A stretch of 64,000 nucleotides of DNA from Papaver somniferum (GCF_003573695.1 NC_039368.1:13024360-13088359), one strand, 5' to 3'; positions 45,478-57,129 are shown, counted from the first letter of the stretch. Notes: a model not told the origin generated them from the letters alone. Numbers and translations are program-made.

Positions 45478-48016
45478 ATGGAGAAAAGAAAAAGAAACAG
45501 AGGAGTCAAAGGATCTACTAGTACCCCAGCAAGTGGATTAAGTTTTTTTGTGGATAGAAATTATGAGTTTGATAATGTTAGACAAGTAGCCGATGAAGGT
45601 ATGTTCTCTAATCACCTGTCTGACCATCTGGAGCAAGTTAATTCAGTAAATCTAAGAGGTGGATGGTCTGAGTTCCATACGGTTTTTCATTTACTTCCCC
45701 TTATTGTTCAAGTGAGAGTTAGAATATATCCTTGGAGACATTTATATCATATACAACCTAGAAACTACAGGGCTCAAGGAGTTCAAGTTATATTAGAACG
45801 ATGGTGGAAGACTACAAACACGTTATTTTTCAAGGACTTTAAATGCGGTAAATCAATTTTTTTAGTAATTTAATTTTTAAATTATGTATTTTGTTTATAA
45901 ATATCAACAAACTTTAATTATGAATAATTGTTGTTAATAGGAGTTACACCGATAAATTTGTACATGTTAACGGGAATTCCATGTGTTGGAAACTTACTTC
46001 CATTTAACAAACTAAATTGGTTATCAGAAGATATATGGAAACAAAAACTTCCTTTATACTCAAATGAATTATAAGGAAATGATACATATAAACAAATAAA
46101 AGTGCATGGATTAAAAGTGGTTGGGTTGAAAATTTTTTTGAAGCGTTATGCTAGGAAAATGGATGAAAACAGGTTAGTTGGTAATCAATATTTGTTCCAT
46201 GACCATTATGAGGAGGTCGAACGTCTGTTTGTATTGTGGACACTAGGCCAATGTCTATTTCCAAATGCTAGCTCAGTGGTGTTAATTGGATTTCTCGAAG
46301 CATTAAAAGATTTAGAGCAAGCACCAACATATGATTGGGGGTCTTCGATTTTATCAGAGATTTACATGTTCCTCGGTGATTGCTCGACGTGTGTCAAAGA
46401 TAGTTTTAATGCTTTTTGGGGAATTTTGGAGGTAAGAACCAATATTTTTCACACTATTTGTTTGTTATTTTCACATGGAAAATTTAGTAACCAATAATGT
46501 TATTATTACCAGTATTGGTGGTATACATGGTTCTGTGTTTCAGAACCTTCTCTTAAGCATCATACCAATGCTTTTCCGGTCATACTGAAGTACGATTCCG
46601 AGAATCGGCAACGAGAACAGATTGAAGATGGTCAACATACATCTATTGTGCATAAGATTCAACAGTTGTGTAGAACAAGCCTTAACCTTGTCTCTTAGCC
46701 GTATGAAGCAATACCTGAGTTCGAAGAAGAACAATCTCAGACAATTGTACAGCTAAGCCTCAAAAGGATCGTGTTATACAACCCTATTTTTGAAAAGGGT
46801 GTTTGGTATTATGGTTAAAGACAACTTCTTCAGTTGCAGAGAAGATCACTGATAGCCGTCAACCCCTATCCAAGTTCAGAGGTTTCTGAAAGGACTACTT
46901 GAAATTGATAAGGGAAAGGTCATCATTGGCAAGAAGATGATGAACTGATCCTGGAGCCAATGGCAGAAATGAATACCTATTATAGTTTACCACTATTTTC
47001 AAGGCCAATATTGCTACGATACCGCAAAGTTTGGGTCAAATGGATTCCCAACTTTAGGTAGGATGCCACGTTCCGATGAATTTCTTCCTTCCCAACCTCC
47101 ATCAGAGACGGGTGATTCATTTGCGTATTCTTCTCAAAATTCATCGTCAACTATGCCACCATTTTCTTGGGAGGTACAAACTATATCCACTACACCTGGA
47201 CAAATTGTTACTTATCCAATTACTTCCAGTGCACTTGATCGTACTTATCCATACTGGGGGGTCAATGCTACAGAGTTGTAGTATCAGAGCCAATTGAACG
47301 ATTGCGATGCTCAATTACACAGATTTTAGAAATTCCAATTGGATGAAATGCAAAAACTGAGTGATAGCATGATGTTTGAAATGAGTCAAGGATTTGACGG
47401 TAATGATGGTTCAGGTAGTAGTAGAGGAATGAGTCCCAGTGTTAGAGGAATGACTCATTTGAGTCCCAGTGGTGGAGGAGGCATGAGTCTCGCTCGAAGT
47501 CATCAAAGTCGTGGAAGTGAAAGAAGTTTGAGACGTCGTTTTATGCAGGAGGTAACAGAAAGTTCTACTCCAAACCAAGTGTTAGATGCTAAAGTAGTAC
47601 GTGGTGATGAAAACATTGGCTTGTATACAACTCATGTACGTATGTTTAGTAATTTTCCAACTGACATAAAGACTCCAAATGGTGGTGTGAACATGGAAGT
47701 AATTAGGAAATCGACTCTGTATACCCCAATTGCCTCCATCCCTCAATTTCCTCAAGCTCATCAGCATTTCAACCATTGCAACAACCATTGCAGCAAACTC
47801 CTCAAGAATATCAACAAAACGTATTTCAAGATTTGTATCGTGTTCCCATGCGCCCTGAACCCATTACTTATCAAGGTTATGGTGATTCTGATGAGACTTA
47901 AGAACCAAGTAGTCTCAAACCGGCTCGCTAACTGATATGTTGACAACACTCTTGATCCAGAAAACGCGGGCAATTGGATCTTTGGCCAGGGAGGAAATGG
48001 ACAAGGTGATGAGTAG
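45478..48016 (+). pseudogene. Plant mobile domain (PMD) protein gene, decayed
   Basis: Exon 1 (45478-45847) encodes GGWSEFHTVFHLLPLIVQVR and VQVILERWWKTTNTLFF. An intron with GT...AG ends (45848-45940) leads to exon 2 (45941-46431), with VTPINLYMLTGIPCVGN, LFVLWTLGQCLFPNAS and DLEQAPTYDWGSSILSEIY. A second GT...AG intron (46432-46512) leads to YWWYTWF. These are the ordered motifs of the plant mobile domain, found in MAIN/MAIL-type nuclear proteins and in many plant transposons. Stops at 46072 (TAA) and 46696 (TAG) and frequent later ones break it. A Ser/Gly/Met-rich C-terminal frame (47339-47935) and a closing segment near 47940-48016 remain. Transposon origin is likelier than a host gene. 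Confidence 0.7.
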
Positions 48017-48164
48017 TTAAAATGTAAACAATTTAGTTATGGAAGCAATTTAGTTTAAATGTAATTTTTTTTAATTAATGAAAACTATATTTTAGATTAA
48101 TATTCAAATAGAAACTAGTTTTACATTTCATTAAAAATTAACCTTGATTGCATAACACAATACT

Positions 48165-48450
48165 TAAAATTTGAATCCATGCGCATGAACATTGTAGAGT
48201 TCATAACATTCGTCGTGGATAAACCATCTTCCATTGTCTTCGGCGAATTTGGTACGAGCTCTAATTTTTAGTTCTTCATTTGACAACCAAGGATTATCCC
48301 CTTTTATCAACCACATAATTTGCTAATACTTTCTAACATTGTTATTGATGAAACAATAACGATTTTGAAGACACACATTTGTTCTTCTTGAATTTACGTG
48401 ACTTAACGTCGTAAACCTTTGAAACATAGTGTCCCATAAGTTAAAAGTCT
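48165..48450 (-). pseudogene. SANT/Myb-like (Harbinger ORF1-type) remnant
   Basis: Read on the minus strand with one stop, it gives WDTMFQRFTTL, a 'SRRTNVCLQNRYCFINNNV' segment, then DNPWLSNEELKIRARTKFAE and GRWFIHDECYELY. This order resembles the NAM-associated/SANT-like proteins of PIF/Harbinger transposons. It is short, has no start or stop of its own and converges on the plant-mobile-domain gene. Confidence 0.35.
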
Positions 48451-49330
48451 CTCAATTGAAATCTCTATCGCTTGCAATTACGTATTATATGCGTCCAGAC
48501 CAAACTGCGAACCCTATATGCGTACAATGTGCGTTCTGCGAGCTATACGCGAACTATTCACATTCGCGAATAATTCGTCAACCAAATTCGGATGGTTTTG
48601 AAACTATCTGTGTTGACTCACTTCTACTCTTAACGAGTTGACACAATTCATTATGACGATTACGATTAGTTTATTCGCGAAAAAGTGTTTCCCTAGGTGA
48701 GAGTCAAACCCGGACCAGCCTATTTCTTGGATCCGCAATCAATCCACTGTGGTGGTTGCTTGTTTTTGAAAGGTGTATCATATATTTTATAGATAATCCA
48801 TGATACACCACTAAATTTCTCTCCTAAATCACATTAGAAATGTCTTTTCCCGCCTTATTCCGAAGGATATATAAAAATTAATCTTTTAAGGTGGTAAACA
48901 CTTATTAATTTACTACATATGTTAGGCCGAGTTTTCGATCCCATATTCATACTTGTAAAACGAATTATACACGTACCTATACCGTATTGAACTATTGCCG
49001 GACTACTCATGGTTGACCGGATTTTTGACCAAATTTGACCATTACAAATCTGAATAATACCCATACGTTTGCCGTTCCGTATGTTTTCCGAACCCCGAAT
49101 TGCTAACTGAGATTGGGTTGGTATGAGTTGAATTAGGTATTTATAGGGGGGAAATTGGTAGCCGTTGGATGAAGATCTGATAAGCGATGATCAAACCTGC
49201 GAGTGATACCTTGACTAGCGTTGGCGCTTTAAAGACCAGCGAGCGTTATTATGATCATCGAGCGATGGACACTCTATCACTCACTGGAAACTCCATCGTG
49301 TATGCATATATGTTATTTCTGACATATATG
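48451..49330. other. Spacer, no gene seen
   Basis: No supported ORF. It contains the right TIR-like site (49263-49282). From 49326 it abuts the family A LTR. Confidence 0.5.
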
Positions 49331-49584
49331 TGTTGATGGTGGTTTTTAGCTTAGGGTTAAAATCGTAAAACCTTAGCCAAACAGTTACGTCACACTTGAG
49401 TAATAATGTTGCCACTAGCACATTTATTGAACCGTCCAACATGTCTGCGTAAAATTACCAGGGTACCTTTTTTTTACGTATATGCCATGCTCCACGGCAG
49501 AGCCCTCGGTACTGACTGGCATCATCTCTACACATGCCAGCCACGCATGCTAGCAAAACGTGACAATGGCATGTTATGCCAGCC

Positions 49585-50640
49585 ACATCTCCGTGCAAAG
49601 GCATGCCAACCATGCCAGCCGCACCACGGTGCCAATGACATACCATGCCAGCTACATATCCGCGCCAAGGCATGCCAACCATGCCAGCCGCACCACGGTG
49701 CCAATGGCATACTATGCCAGCCACATCTCCGCGCCAAGGCATGTCGACCGTGCCAGCCGCACCACAATGCCAATGGCATACCATGCCAGACACATCTCCG
49801 CGCCAAGGAATGCCAACCATGCCAGCCGCGTCACAGTGCCAATGGCATGCCAAACCAGCCACATCTCCGTGCCAAGGCATGCCAACCATGCCAGCCGCAC
49901 CACAGTGCCAATGGCATACCATGCCAGCCACATCTCCGCGCCAATACATGCCAACCATGCAAGCCGTTCCACAGTGCCAATGGCATGCCATGCCATCCAC
50001 ATATCTGCACCAAGGCATGCCAACCATGCCATCTGCACCATAGTGCCAATGGCATACCATGCCATCCACATCTCCGCGCCAAGGCATGCCAACCATGCCA
50101 GCCGTGCCACAGTGCCAATGGCATGCCATGCCATCCACATCTCCGCGCCAAGGCATGACAACCATGCCAGACACATCTCTGAGCCGCACCACACTGCCAA
50201 TGGCATGCCATGCCAGCCACATCTCCGCGCCAAGGCATGCCAACCATGCCAGCCACATCTCCGAGCCGCACCACAGTGCTAATGGCATACCATGCCAGCC
50301 ACATCTCCGCGCCAATACATGCCAACCATGCCAGCCGTTCCACAGTGCCAATGGCATGCCTTGCCAGCCATATCTCTGCGCCAAGGCATGCCAACCATGC
50401 CATCCACATCTCCGCGCCAATGCATGCCAACCATGCCAGCCGCACCACAGTGCCAATGGCATGCCATGTCAGCTATATCTCCGCGCCAAGGCATGCCAAC
50501 CATGCCAGTCACATCTCCTCGCCGAGGCATGCCAACCATGCCGGCCGCACCACAGTTCCAATGGCATGCCATGCCAGCCACATCTCCGCGCCAAGGCATG
50601 CCAACCATGCCAGCCGAATCACTGTGCCAAAGCCATGCGG
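49585..50640 (+). repeat. 69-bp minisatellite, about 15 units
   Basis: Units of 'caaggcatgccaaccatgcc', 'cagtgccaatggcat' and 'ccagccacatctccgcg' repeat every 69 bp, for example at 49674, 49743, 49812, 49881 and 49950. A few are shortened or carry a 12-bp extra piece. Because 69 is 23 codons, every open frame stays open through the array. Confidence 0.95.
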
Positions 50641-51230
50641 CCCTACCACCATGTCGCTGGCTACCAAATGGAGGGTTGCAATCATCAACGGCTACCCTTC
50701 CATCTGAGATGCAGATCTCAGCCGTACAAGTTCACCACCTAACGCATAGCAACTTCCGTCCCAAGGCCGAACATCACGTTGTGCCAAAACCCTAATTTTG
50801 GCCGCGCCTAAAACATGCCAAAGCCATGCGGCCCTACCACCATGCCGCTGGATGCCAAAACGAAGGGTTGCAACAATCAACGGCTACCCTTCCATCTGAG
50901 ATGCAGATCTCAGCCGTCCAAGTTCGCCACCTAACGCATGGAAACTTCCGTCCCAAGGCCAAACATCACGGTTTATGCCCAAAACCTAATTTTGGTCGCG
51001 CCTAAAACATGCCAAAGCCATGCGGCCCTACCACCATACTGCTGGATGCCAAACGAAGGGTTGCAACAATCAACGGCCGCCCTTCCTCCTGAGATGCAAA
51101 TCTCAGCCGTACAAGCTTGCCATCAAACACATGGCCACTTTTGGCCCAATGCCAAGCACTAATTTTGGCCACACCTAAACTATGCCAAAACCCTAGTTTT
51201 GGCGGCGCCTAAACAACGCCAAAATCCTAG
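50640..51230 (+). repeat. About 194-bp repeats, 3 units
   Basis: 'cctaaaacatgccaaagcc' recurs at about 50807 and 51001. Each unit has 'cgaagggttgcaac', 'gagatgcagatctcagccg' and 'ccctaattttgg'. The last unit is degenerate. It is equivalent to the 213-238 bp units of copy 1, but the sequence has diverged. Confidence 0.85.
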
Positions 51231-51529
51231 CTCGGGCGCTCCTAAACCATGCCACTGGCTGAAAACAAAGGGTTGCAACAGTCAACGGCCACCCTTCCTC
51301 CTGAGATACGAAACTCAGCCATACAAACTTGCCACCAAACGATTTATGGAAATCTCTTGGCCACAACGCCAAAACCATAATTTGGTCGTGCCAAGAGCAT
51401 GCAAGCGCTGCAACCATGCCGCTGGTTGCCAAACGAAGGGTTGCAACAATCTACGTCCACGCTTCCTCCTGAGATGCAGATCTCATCCGTACAAACCTGC
51501 CACCAAACGACTCGTGGAAATGTATTGGC

Positions 51530-51690
51530 TGCGATGCTAACTATTGGTCACGGCACCAACTTGGGTGCGATGCTAACTCTTGGATAGGACACCAACTTGG
51601 TTGCGATGCTAACTCTATGGTCACGACACCAACCTGGCTACGATGCCTATTCTTTGGTCACGACACCAACTTGGATACACACACCAAACC
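51530..51690 (+). repeat. 36-39 bp tandem repeats, about 4 units
   Basis: Units of 'gcgatgctaactcttggtca' followed by 'cgacaccaacttgg'. The matching array in the 3' LTR is at about 63085-63250. Confidence 0.85.
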
Positions 51691-52000
51691 CTTTGGCCAT
51701 GCCACACGTAGCAACATGCTACACGTTTTCCATGAAAACACTCGAGACATCAAAACATGTCATAAAATGGGGGATGCTCATCAGGGTATTGGTCTGGCGG
51801 TTTACAGCGTGCGGCGTACACTACGCCCGTTACAGGAAAGTGCCATAAGGGTGAGGTGGTTAGTAAATACAAGAATTAATGTTGAAACGTTTCCTTCATT
51901 ATGGAAACATCAATTCCAGGCGTTACCCGTTACCATTTTTTTCCATTTACTCAACCGTTTCCACATCTTACGAGACCAGGGTACGTTTCGTTGCGACTTG

Positions 52001-52010
52001 TATAAATAGG
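52001..52010 (+). promoter_or_regulatory. TATA box of the copy 2 5' LTR
   Basis: TATAAATAGG, about 375 bp before the LTR end, as in copy 1. In the 3' LTR the same place (63568-63577) reads TTTAAATATG. Confidence 0.6.
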
Positions 52011-52376
52011 TCTCACATATTTCCACGAAGGACAAGTTTTGGTCAGGAGAATACAATACTCAGAAATCACTTGTTAGCTTTCCCATCTGTTAGCTTTCCA
52101 CTTTCTGATACAAGTCGTCAAACAACTAATCTTCCCGAATCAATTATTCTGGTCTCAACACTCTCTTCACTTCCCTCCCTAGACCAACCCTTCTCCTTCA
52201 CTTTGTGACCGAAGCAAGTCTGGGATTGCCAATTCTTGGTTTAGGCCGGATTTGTACAGATTGATCTCTCGAATCAAAGTACTCCCTTGCAGTACATTGT
52301 TTAGGGTTTAGACTCGTTTCTCACCCTTACACTCGAAATTACCAAAATTAGCAGAAATTGTTTTCACCCTCAAACA

Positions 52377-52397
52377 ATTGGCGACCACAGTGGGAGA
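52377..52397 (+). promoter_or_regulatory. Primer-binding-site position, copy 2
   Basis: ATTGGCGACCACAGTGGGAG follows the LTR end directly. It differs from copy 1 by one base over the shared part. The primer tRNA is not identified with certainty. Confidence 0.6.
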
Positions 52398-52461
52398 TCA
52401 GTCTCTCGGTTGCAATATCAACGTCTAGCTTTCAATTTCGTCTTTCAACTCCAAACTCAAT

Positions 52462-53889
52462 ATGGTAGAACTTAGATCCGGGTCAGCAATGAACCCTGAG
52501 AACACCAGCGCGGAAACCGTCCCTGTTGATAACGCTCCTCCCAGCGGCATTAACACGCCGCCTACTAATCCCAGCAGCACGGAGAGCGCTCCTTCAGGTA
52601 TTACACCGCCAATCACCAGGGCCAGAGCTGCTGCCACCCCTAATGCTTCTACGCCACCTACCAATCCCAGTAACATAGAAAGTGCTCCTTCAGGCGTTAC
52701 CCCACCAGTCACCTGGGCCAGAGCTACTGCTGCCGCCCCTAATGTTTCGTCGAGTATGGCACCTCCGACCATCACTAGGACTACAATTACTCCACCATCA
52801 GGATGAGAAACCGGAGGAGACATAGGAAGCCGCCCCTACATCACCATTGATGATTTGATGGAAAGACATGAGGTTCTTGCTAGAACCCAGACGGACATGG
52901 CTTCGACTCAGAAAGAAGTACTTGTCTTTTTCAACACCCTAACGGAGCGGATACTACAGGAGTCGCGCCATCCAGAGTCGATGAGGAAAACCTCCAATAC
53001 CCCTGGCGCCAGCACCTCAGCAGGGCATACCTTTGTAGACGAAGAAACTCACGCCAGAACCCCATTCGAGAGAAATCAACCGTCCAATTTCGTCATGTGA
53101 GAAGATTTAGAACGACTTCTTCGGAATCGAATCAAAAGTGATGATGTAGACATGCATCAACATAAACCCCCTTATCCGCATGAAATACAAAAAATTCCTC
53201 ATCCAAGAGGATACGCTTCTCCTCAATTCGCCTTATATGATGGCACCGGGAATGCACGTGAACATATATCTCAATTCCTGGAGTCCCTAGGCGAACACGA
53301 ATACAACCACGTCCTCCGTTTGAGGGAGTTTTCGAAGTCGCTTACCGGAAGAGCGTACACGTGGTACAACAACATCACACCAAAAAGCATCTCCAACTAG
53401 GGGGACATGGTTATGGCTTTCTAAAAAAAGTACTTCTTCGTGTCTGAGCAGGTTACCTTCTCGGATCTAGGAAGGATGTTCCAACGAGATAACAAACACC
53501 CAAATGATTTTGTCAACAGATTCAGGGTGCAAGCGCTAGACTGTCACGACCCAAATGTGACCGAACAACAATTGGTAAATTCCTGCATCAACGATATGGC
53601 TCCCATCTATCACGCCTTACTAGAGAACCTGCGGTTCCAGACGTTCTCCGAACTCCATGAGGCTTCCAAACGATCGGCCACGACGGCACCGGCGTTATTA
53701 GAAAGAACCAGGCCAATTAGAGGCGAGGACGTAAGCAAAAATCGAGGAAGTAGATGGCTCTTCAATAAGCAATACAACACTGGTTCCTCCTCTGTGAGTG
53801 TAGTGGACGAAGGAGGGAAAAAGAAGGCCCCATTGACAGATCAACAGCCTAAGCGCGCGGCACCAGCACAACGAGCGGCTCCGCCATGA
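52462..53889 (+). pseudogene. Family A Gag, decayed by in-frame stops
   Basis: One reading frame of 475 codons starts at MVELRSGSAMNPENTSAE, 85 nt past the LTR. It is broken only by stops at 52804, 53098, 53398 and 53422, then ends at 53887. The N-terminal 115 residues hold two copies of a 32-33 residue Pro/Ser/Thr repeat (TPPTNPS...SAPSG...TPP). Around codons 245-320 and 327-420 lie the retrotransposon Gag core motifs (FALYDGTGNAREHISQFLES, FSKSLTGRAYTWYNN, then LGRMFQRDNKHPNDFVNRFR). The C-terminus is basic and Ala/Pro rich. At 53098 copy 1 still has CGA where this copy has TGA. Confidence 0.85.
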
Positions 53890-53910
53890 AGGGTCGCCGC
53901 TAAGACTCCC

Positions 53911-55273
53911 GTGCGTCTTCATGAAGCTGGAGGAAACGTCCTGGATTTCCCGTTCCCGATCGAGGAAGTGATCGAACTCTTAGAGGCATGGATCCAGGAC
54001 GATGTCATTAGATTACCATCCCCCAGAAGCCCACCTACCGAGGCAGAGATGAAGCACCCCAAATACTTCCCCTATCACCGGTTTGTTCACCACCCGACCA
54101 GCGACTGCAACATAGTAAAATATATCTTCAAGGAGAAGGTAGAGGCAGGGGAACTTCAGCTGGGAAATGAGGGAGTACATAGAGATCCACTTCCAGTCAA
54201 AAATTGCGGGATCTCTGGGGACTCCGTGCACGAAACTGTACAATCCATGATGCAGCATGTGTGCGAAATTCTCTACTTTTCCAAGACGCAGCGTCAAGAC
54301 ATCCTCACGGCCCTCAATCGTGTTGTGTCGGGTAAACGACTTTTTCCGGTTACGAAAGCTACGCCAGAAGACCCGGCTCTTTTAGGGGACGGCGCTGAAA
54401 AACACAACTGGGGACTGCTAACCACGTCCTACCTAAGGGGGACTGAGCTCGACAACACGTTGATCGATGCAGCCTCTGACTTCAATATCATAACCATCAA
54501 GACTCTGAGAGCTGCAGGAATTTTGAATCAAGAGGCTACCCACTCCCCAACCATGGTCAAGAATTCGGAAGGAGAAGCAATGAACGCGTACGGCTACATT
54601 AACCTCAAAATCAATGTGGGAGACGTTATAGCATAGAAAAATCCACATTATCAAACAACTAGGTTATGACATGGTCTTGGGACGCTCGTGGGTATTTGAT
54701 AACGAAGCAAAATTGGGAGCATCCCCTCTGCCAGTGTCGACACCCGAAAGAGTTTCCAATAAGCCGTCCAACCTTCTGCCGTATCAACAACTTACCAATG
54801 GAACTCGATCACCTGGAGAAAGCCCGATGGCGCTCGCTCATAGATTCCAAACACAAGTAAGCCTGGTCAAACAACCTTCTTTACAACCAGTCACTTATTC
54901 TCTTATCCCGTCATGGGGACTTGGTCCGATTATCAGTTCGGACATTTTTAAGATATGTGAGTGGGACGCTGGGCCTTTCAAGCGCTTCACCAAGGATTTG
55001 GAAGCCGCAATCGAAGATGACGAGACCAAGAGTCAAGCGTTTACACGACGCCCAAAGTTTCAAATTGGAGACATGGTAGTCAAGGCAACCTCGTTTCAAG
55101 TCGGAAACATAACGGTGAAGATAGATGTTCGGACTGATTCACCCGAAGAAAAGGAAGACGAGCCATATCTGGTGGAAGATGTTTTTTTGGGTGGTCACTG
55201 CAAACTCATCAACACTGACAAGTTTGAAGGCATAACAGTTCACTCGCGATGGCTCAAGCCCTTCAATACCTAA
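53911..55273 (+). pseudogene. Protease joined to an integrase tail (RT and integrase core missing)
   Basis: The frame continues from gag to a TAG at 54634, shifts by one base, and runs to a stop at 55271-55273. It encodes a linker (VQSMMQHVCEILYF), then the retropepsin-like part: NWGLLTTSYLRG, LIDAASDFNIITIKTLRAAG and, after the shift, YDMVLGRSWVFDN. The active-site loop reads DAA, not the usual D-T/S/G-G/A. Without any RT, RNase H or D,D,E core it passes to FQIGDMVVK and EPYLVEDVFLGGHCKLINT, then HSRWLKPF. That layout resembles the C-terminal end of a gypsy integrase. Confidence 0.75.
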
Positions 55274-56267
55274 AGCACGGTGCTACTTCCTCCTCCAGCG
55301 TTCTCCCTTTAGTATTTTCTTCAACGATTTCCCTTTCCACTCGATATTTGTATTACCTCCAAGATGAATGCGCCGGTTGCATTCTTAATTAGGTTTCCGA
55401 TTTCTATTTGAAGCATACTTTTCCTTTCAAATGAGTTTTCTGGATCAAAAAGAAAAAAATCCCTAAACATTGTGAAACCATTACCCATCAAATTACGACC
55501 AGAAAAGCCGAAACCCTGCAAAAGATGCCTTACTCGAAACTTTAAAGGGAAGAATATACAAGGAATCATCAGACGACAGGAAAGGTATGGAATATCACAA
55601 CCTATTTTGGTAAAGGTTTTGGATCCTTTCGAAAAAGAGATTGTATTCAAAGGAGCTAAATAAGCGGGATGTTATTTGGTGAAACCCTAACTTTGCCATG
55701 AATATAAAGAAGATAAAATGAGTCTGTGAAGCATCAAAGCGGCTACACGCCTAAGAGAAACGGCAAAAAGGGAAACTGGTCATTGAAAGCAGACGCCCGG
55801 ATCGCCAACGCCTCTGTCAGAGCCATTTCAAGCACATTCCCCAACAATCCTTTGGACAACAAACGTTCCATTCAGAAGCCGCCTCTGTAACAGCAACTCC
55901 GACATCCCACCCGGAAACCGCCTCAGTAGCAACAGTTTCCGCCTTCTGTCCAGCGCCCACTTCGACAACCGTCTCAGCATATGCCACCACAGATTCCTCA
56001 ATGTCCCTGACAGCAGTTTCGGCGTCCACTCCAAAAGTTGCTTCAGTTTCATCAACCACAACGGCGTCTTCCTCGGAAGCTTTCTCAGCAGGATTTCGAG
56101 GATGTCCCGGTTCATACGCACCAGAATCAAGGGTTATGACACCATCTCGGGTAGGGAAATTAAACTGGCTCTCCCCTAGAAGTTTCACAGACTTAGTCTT
56201 TCGCCGTTTCAACCGAGAGGCGAGTCTTTCAGCCCTAGCACTAGGCTATGAAGAATTTTCGTTTCCC
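55274..56267. other. Internal region after the integrase tail, with an antisense ORF
   Basis: No plus-strand gene is supported. The minus-strand ORF at 55817-56212 is listed separately. The remaining sequence shows nothing recognisable. Confidence 0.5.
55817..56212 (-). CDS. Antisense ORF, acidic repeat-bearing, unknown
   Basis: 131 codons from MKRRKTKSVKLLGESQFNFP to a stop. After a basic start it is acidic, with the loosely repeated phrases VVDETEATFGVDAETAV, VVAYAETVVEVG, AETVATEAVSGWDV and VTEAASEWNV, spaced by about 12-20 residues. No domain is recognised. It lies in antisense between pol and the 3' LTR, where Tat-branch elements are known to carry extra ORFs of unknown function. The plus-strand frame through it is also open, so chance cannot be excluded. 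Confidence 0.3.
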   Translation of the reverse strand: MKRRKTKSVKLLGESQFNFPTRDGVITLDSGAYEPGHPRNPAEKASEEDAVVVDETEATFGVDAETAVRDIEESVVAYAETVVEVGAGQKAETVATEAVSGWDVGVAVTEAASEWNVCCPKDCWGMCLKWL

Positions 56268-57129
56268 TGAGGTATCTCAACGCGCGGGTGTGGATGGGGA
56301 GAAACGAGTCGCTGGTTTTTTGGTGAAGTGAAGATACTAGCGTGTTGTCGAGACTCCTCGACCGAGCAAACTGCTAAACCTCACACAGATGCACTGCAAA
56401 GGGAGTGCTTAGATTCGAGAGATCAATATGTAGGACTCCGGCCTAAACCAAGTCAATGGTCGTTCTAGAGTCAATTCAGTCGCGAAGAGGGAGATGGATT
56501 GATCTGTAGGAGGGAAGCTGAGAATTGTGTGGGATCAATGATGATCAAGGATGGTGGATGTGTTGAAGGTTTCTGCAATAATGGTGAACTGTTGAGTTCG
56601 AATAAGTTCTGATAGATTGACGAATTCTTGAGAGTAGTTACTCGAAAAATTCTGTGTTGACAATTGCTGATGATAGTGATCATTTGTTATCCTCAATCAT
56701 GGATTCAGAGACTTATTTATATTGTCAGAGTCGTGGACACCTTGATCCCTGTAAGTGTGACGGTTTATTGAGTGAAAGAGTGAGAAAGTGGGAGATCGTG
56801 GTGAAACCAGTTCTAGATTGTACGGAGACTTGGTTGATCATTCACCCACTACTTTGCTAACTCCTTTAACCGTTGACACGACTTACTCACATTTCTCGTT
56901 GTGGATGAATCCACGTGATGTAGGGCGCCAGACCAAAACCCTAATTGACATCCCCAATTTGACGTGATTAACGTCTCATGAATCGTGGAGTCTGCATGAC
57001 AGACGTGTATTAATTAGTCAGTTGTTGACTGATTAGACATTGAGTCTAGGTTTTGTTGAATCGAGCATGATTGACGAATGCTCAGCGATTCATGAATGTT
57101 AATATTGCTCGTCTGAGCGAATATTGTAA

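Larger units (their letters stand above)
45204..49296. mobile_element. Possible old TIR transposon carrying the plant-mobile-domain gene
   Basis: Positions 45218-45237 and, inverted, 49263-49282 match at 14 of 20 bases, mostly with C/T changes, and 'ATGG' stands at the same distance outside both. Between them lie a plus-strand plant-mobile-domain gene and a minus-strand SANT/Myb-like remnant. No target duplication is found and no transposase is recognised. The boundaries are an inference. Confidence 0.3.
49331..52376 (+). repeat. 5' LTR of family A copy 2, 3046 bp
   Basis: It runs TGTTGATGG ... CTCAAACA. In order it holds a 69-bp repeat array, about 194-bp repeats, a 38-bp array and a unique promoter part with TATAAATAGG at 52001. 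The long ORFs at 49406-50795 on both strands (up to 335 codons) come from the 69-bp unit, which is a multiple of three. Confidence 0.9.

Noticed and set aside
49585..50640. CRISPR-like regular repeats
   Set aside because: Units are contiguous with no unique spacers, there are no cas genes, and the setting is a plant LTR.
49406..50795. ORFs up to 335 codons with 23-residue repeats
   Set aside because: The 69-bp unit is a multiple of three with few stops, so frames stay open on both strands. There is no start context or domain.
52425..52823. Minus-strand 132-codon ORF
   Set aside because: It is the shadow of the Pro/Ser repeat part of the gag frame on the plus strand.
56309..56313. GCTGG as the target duplication of the inverted LTR (with 59826-59830)
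   Set aside because: LTR-like sequence ('gactcgtttctc' on the minus strand) continues past this point, and the boundary lacks a TG/CA end.
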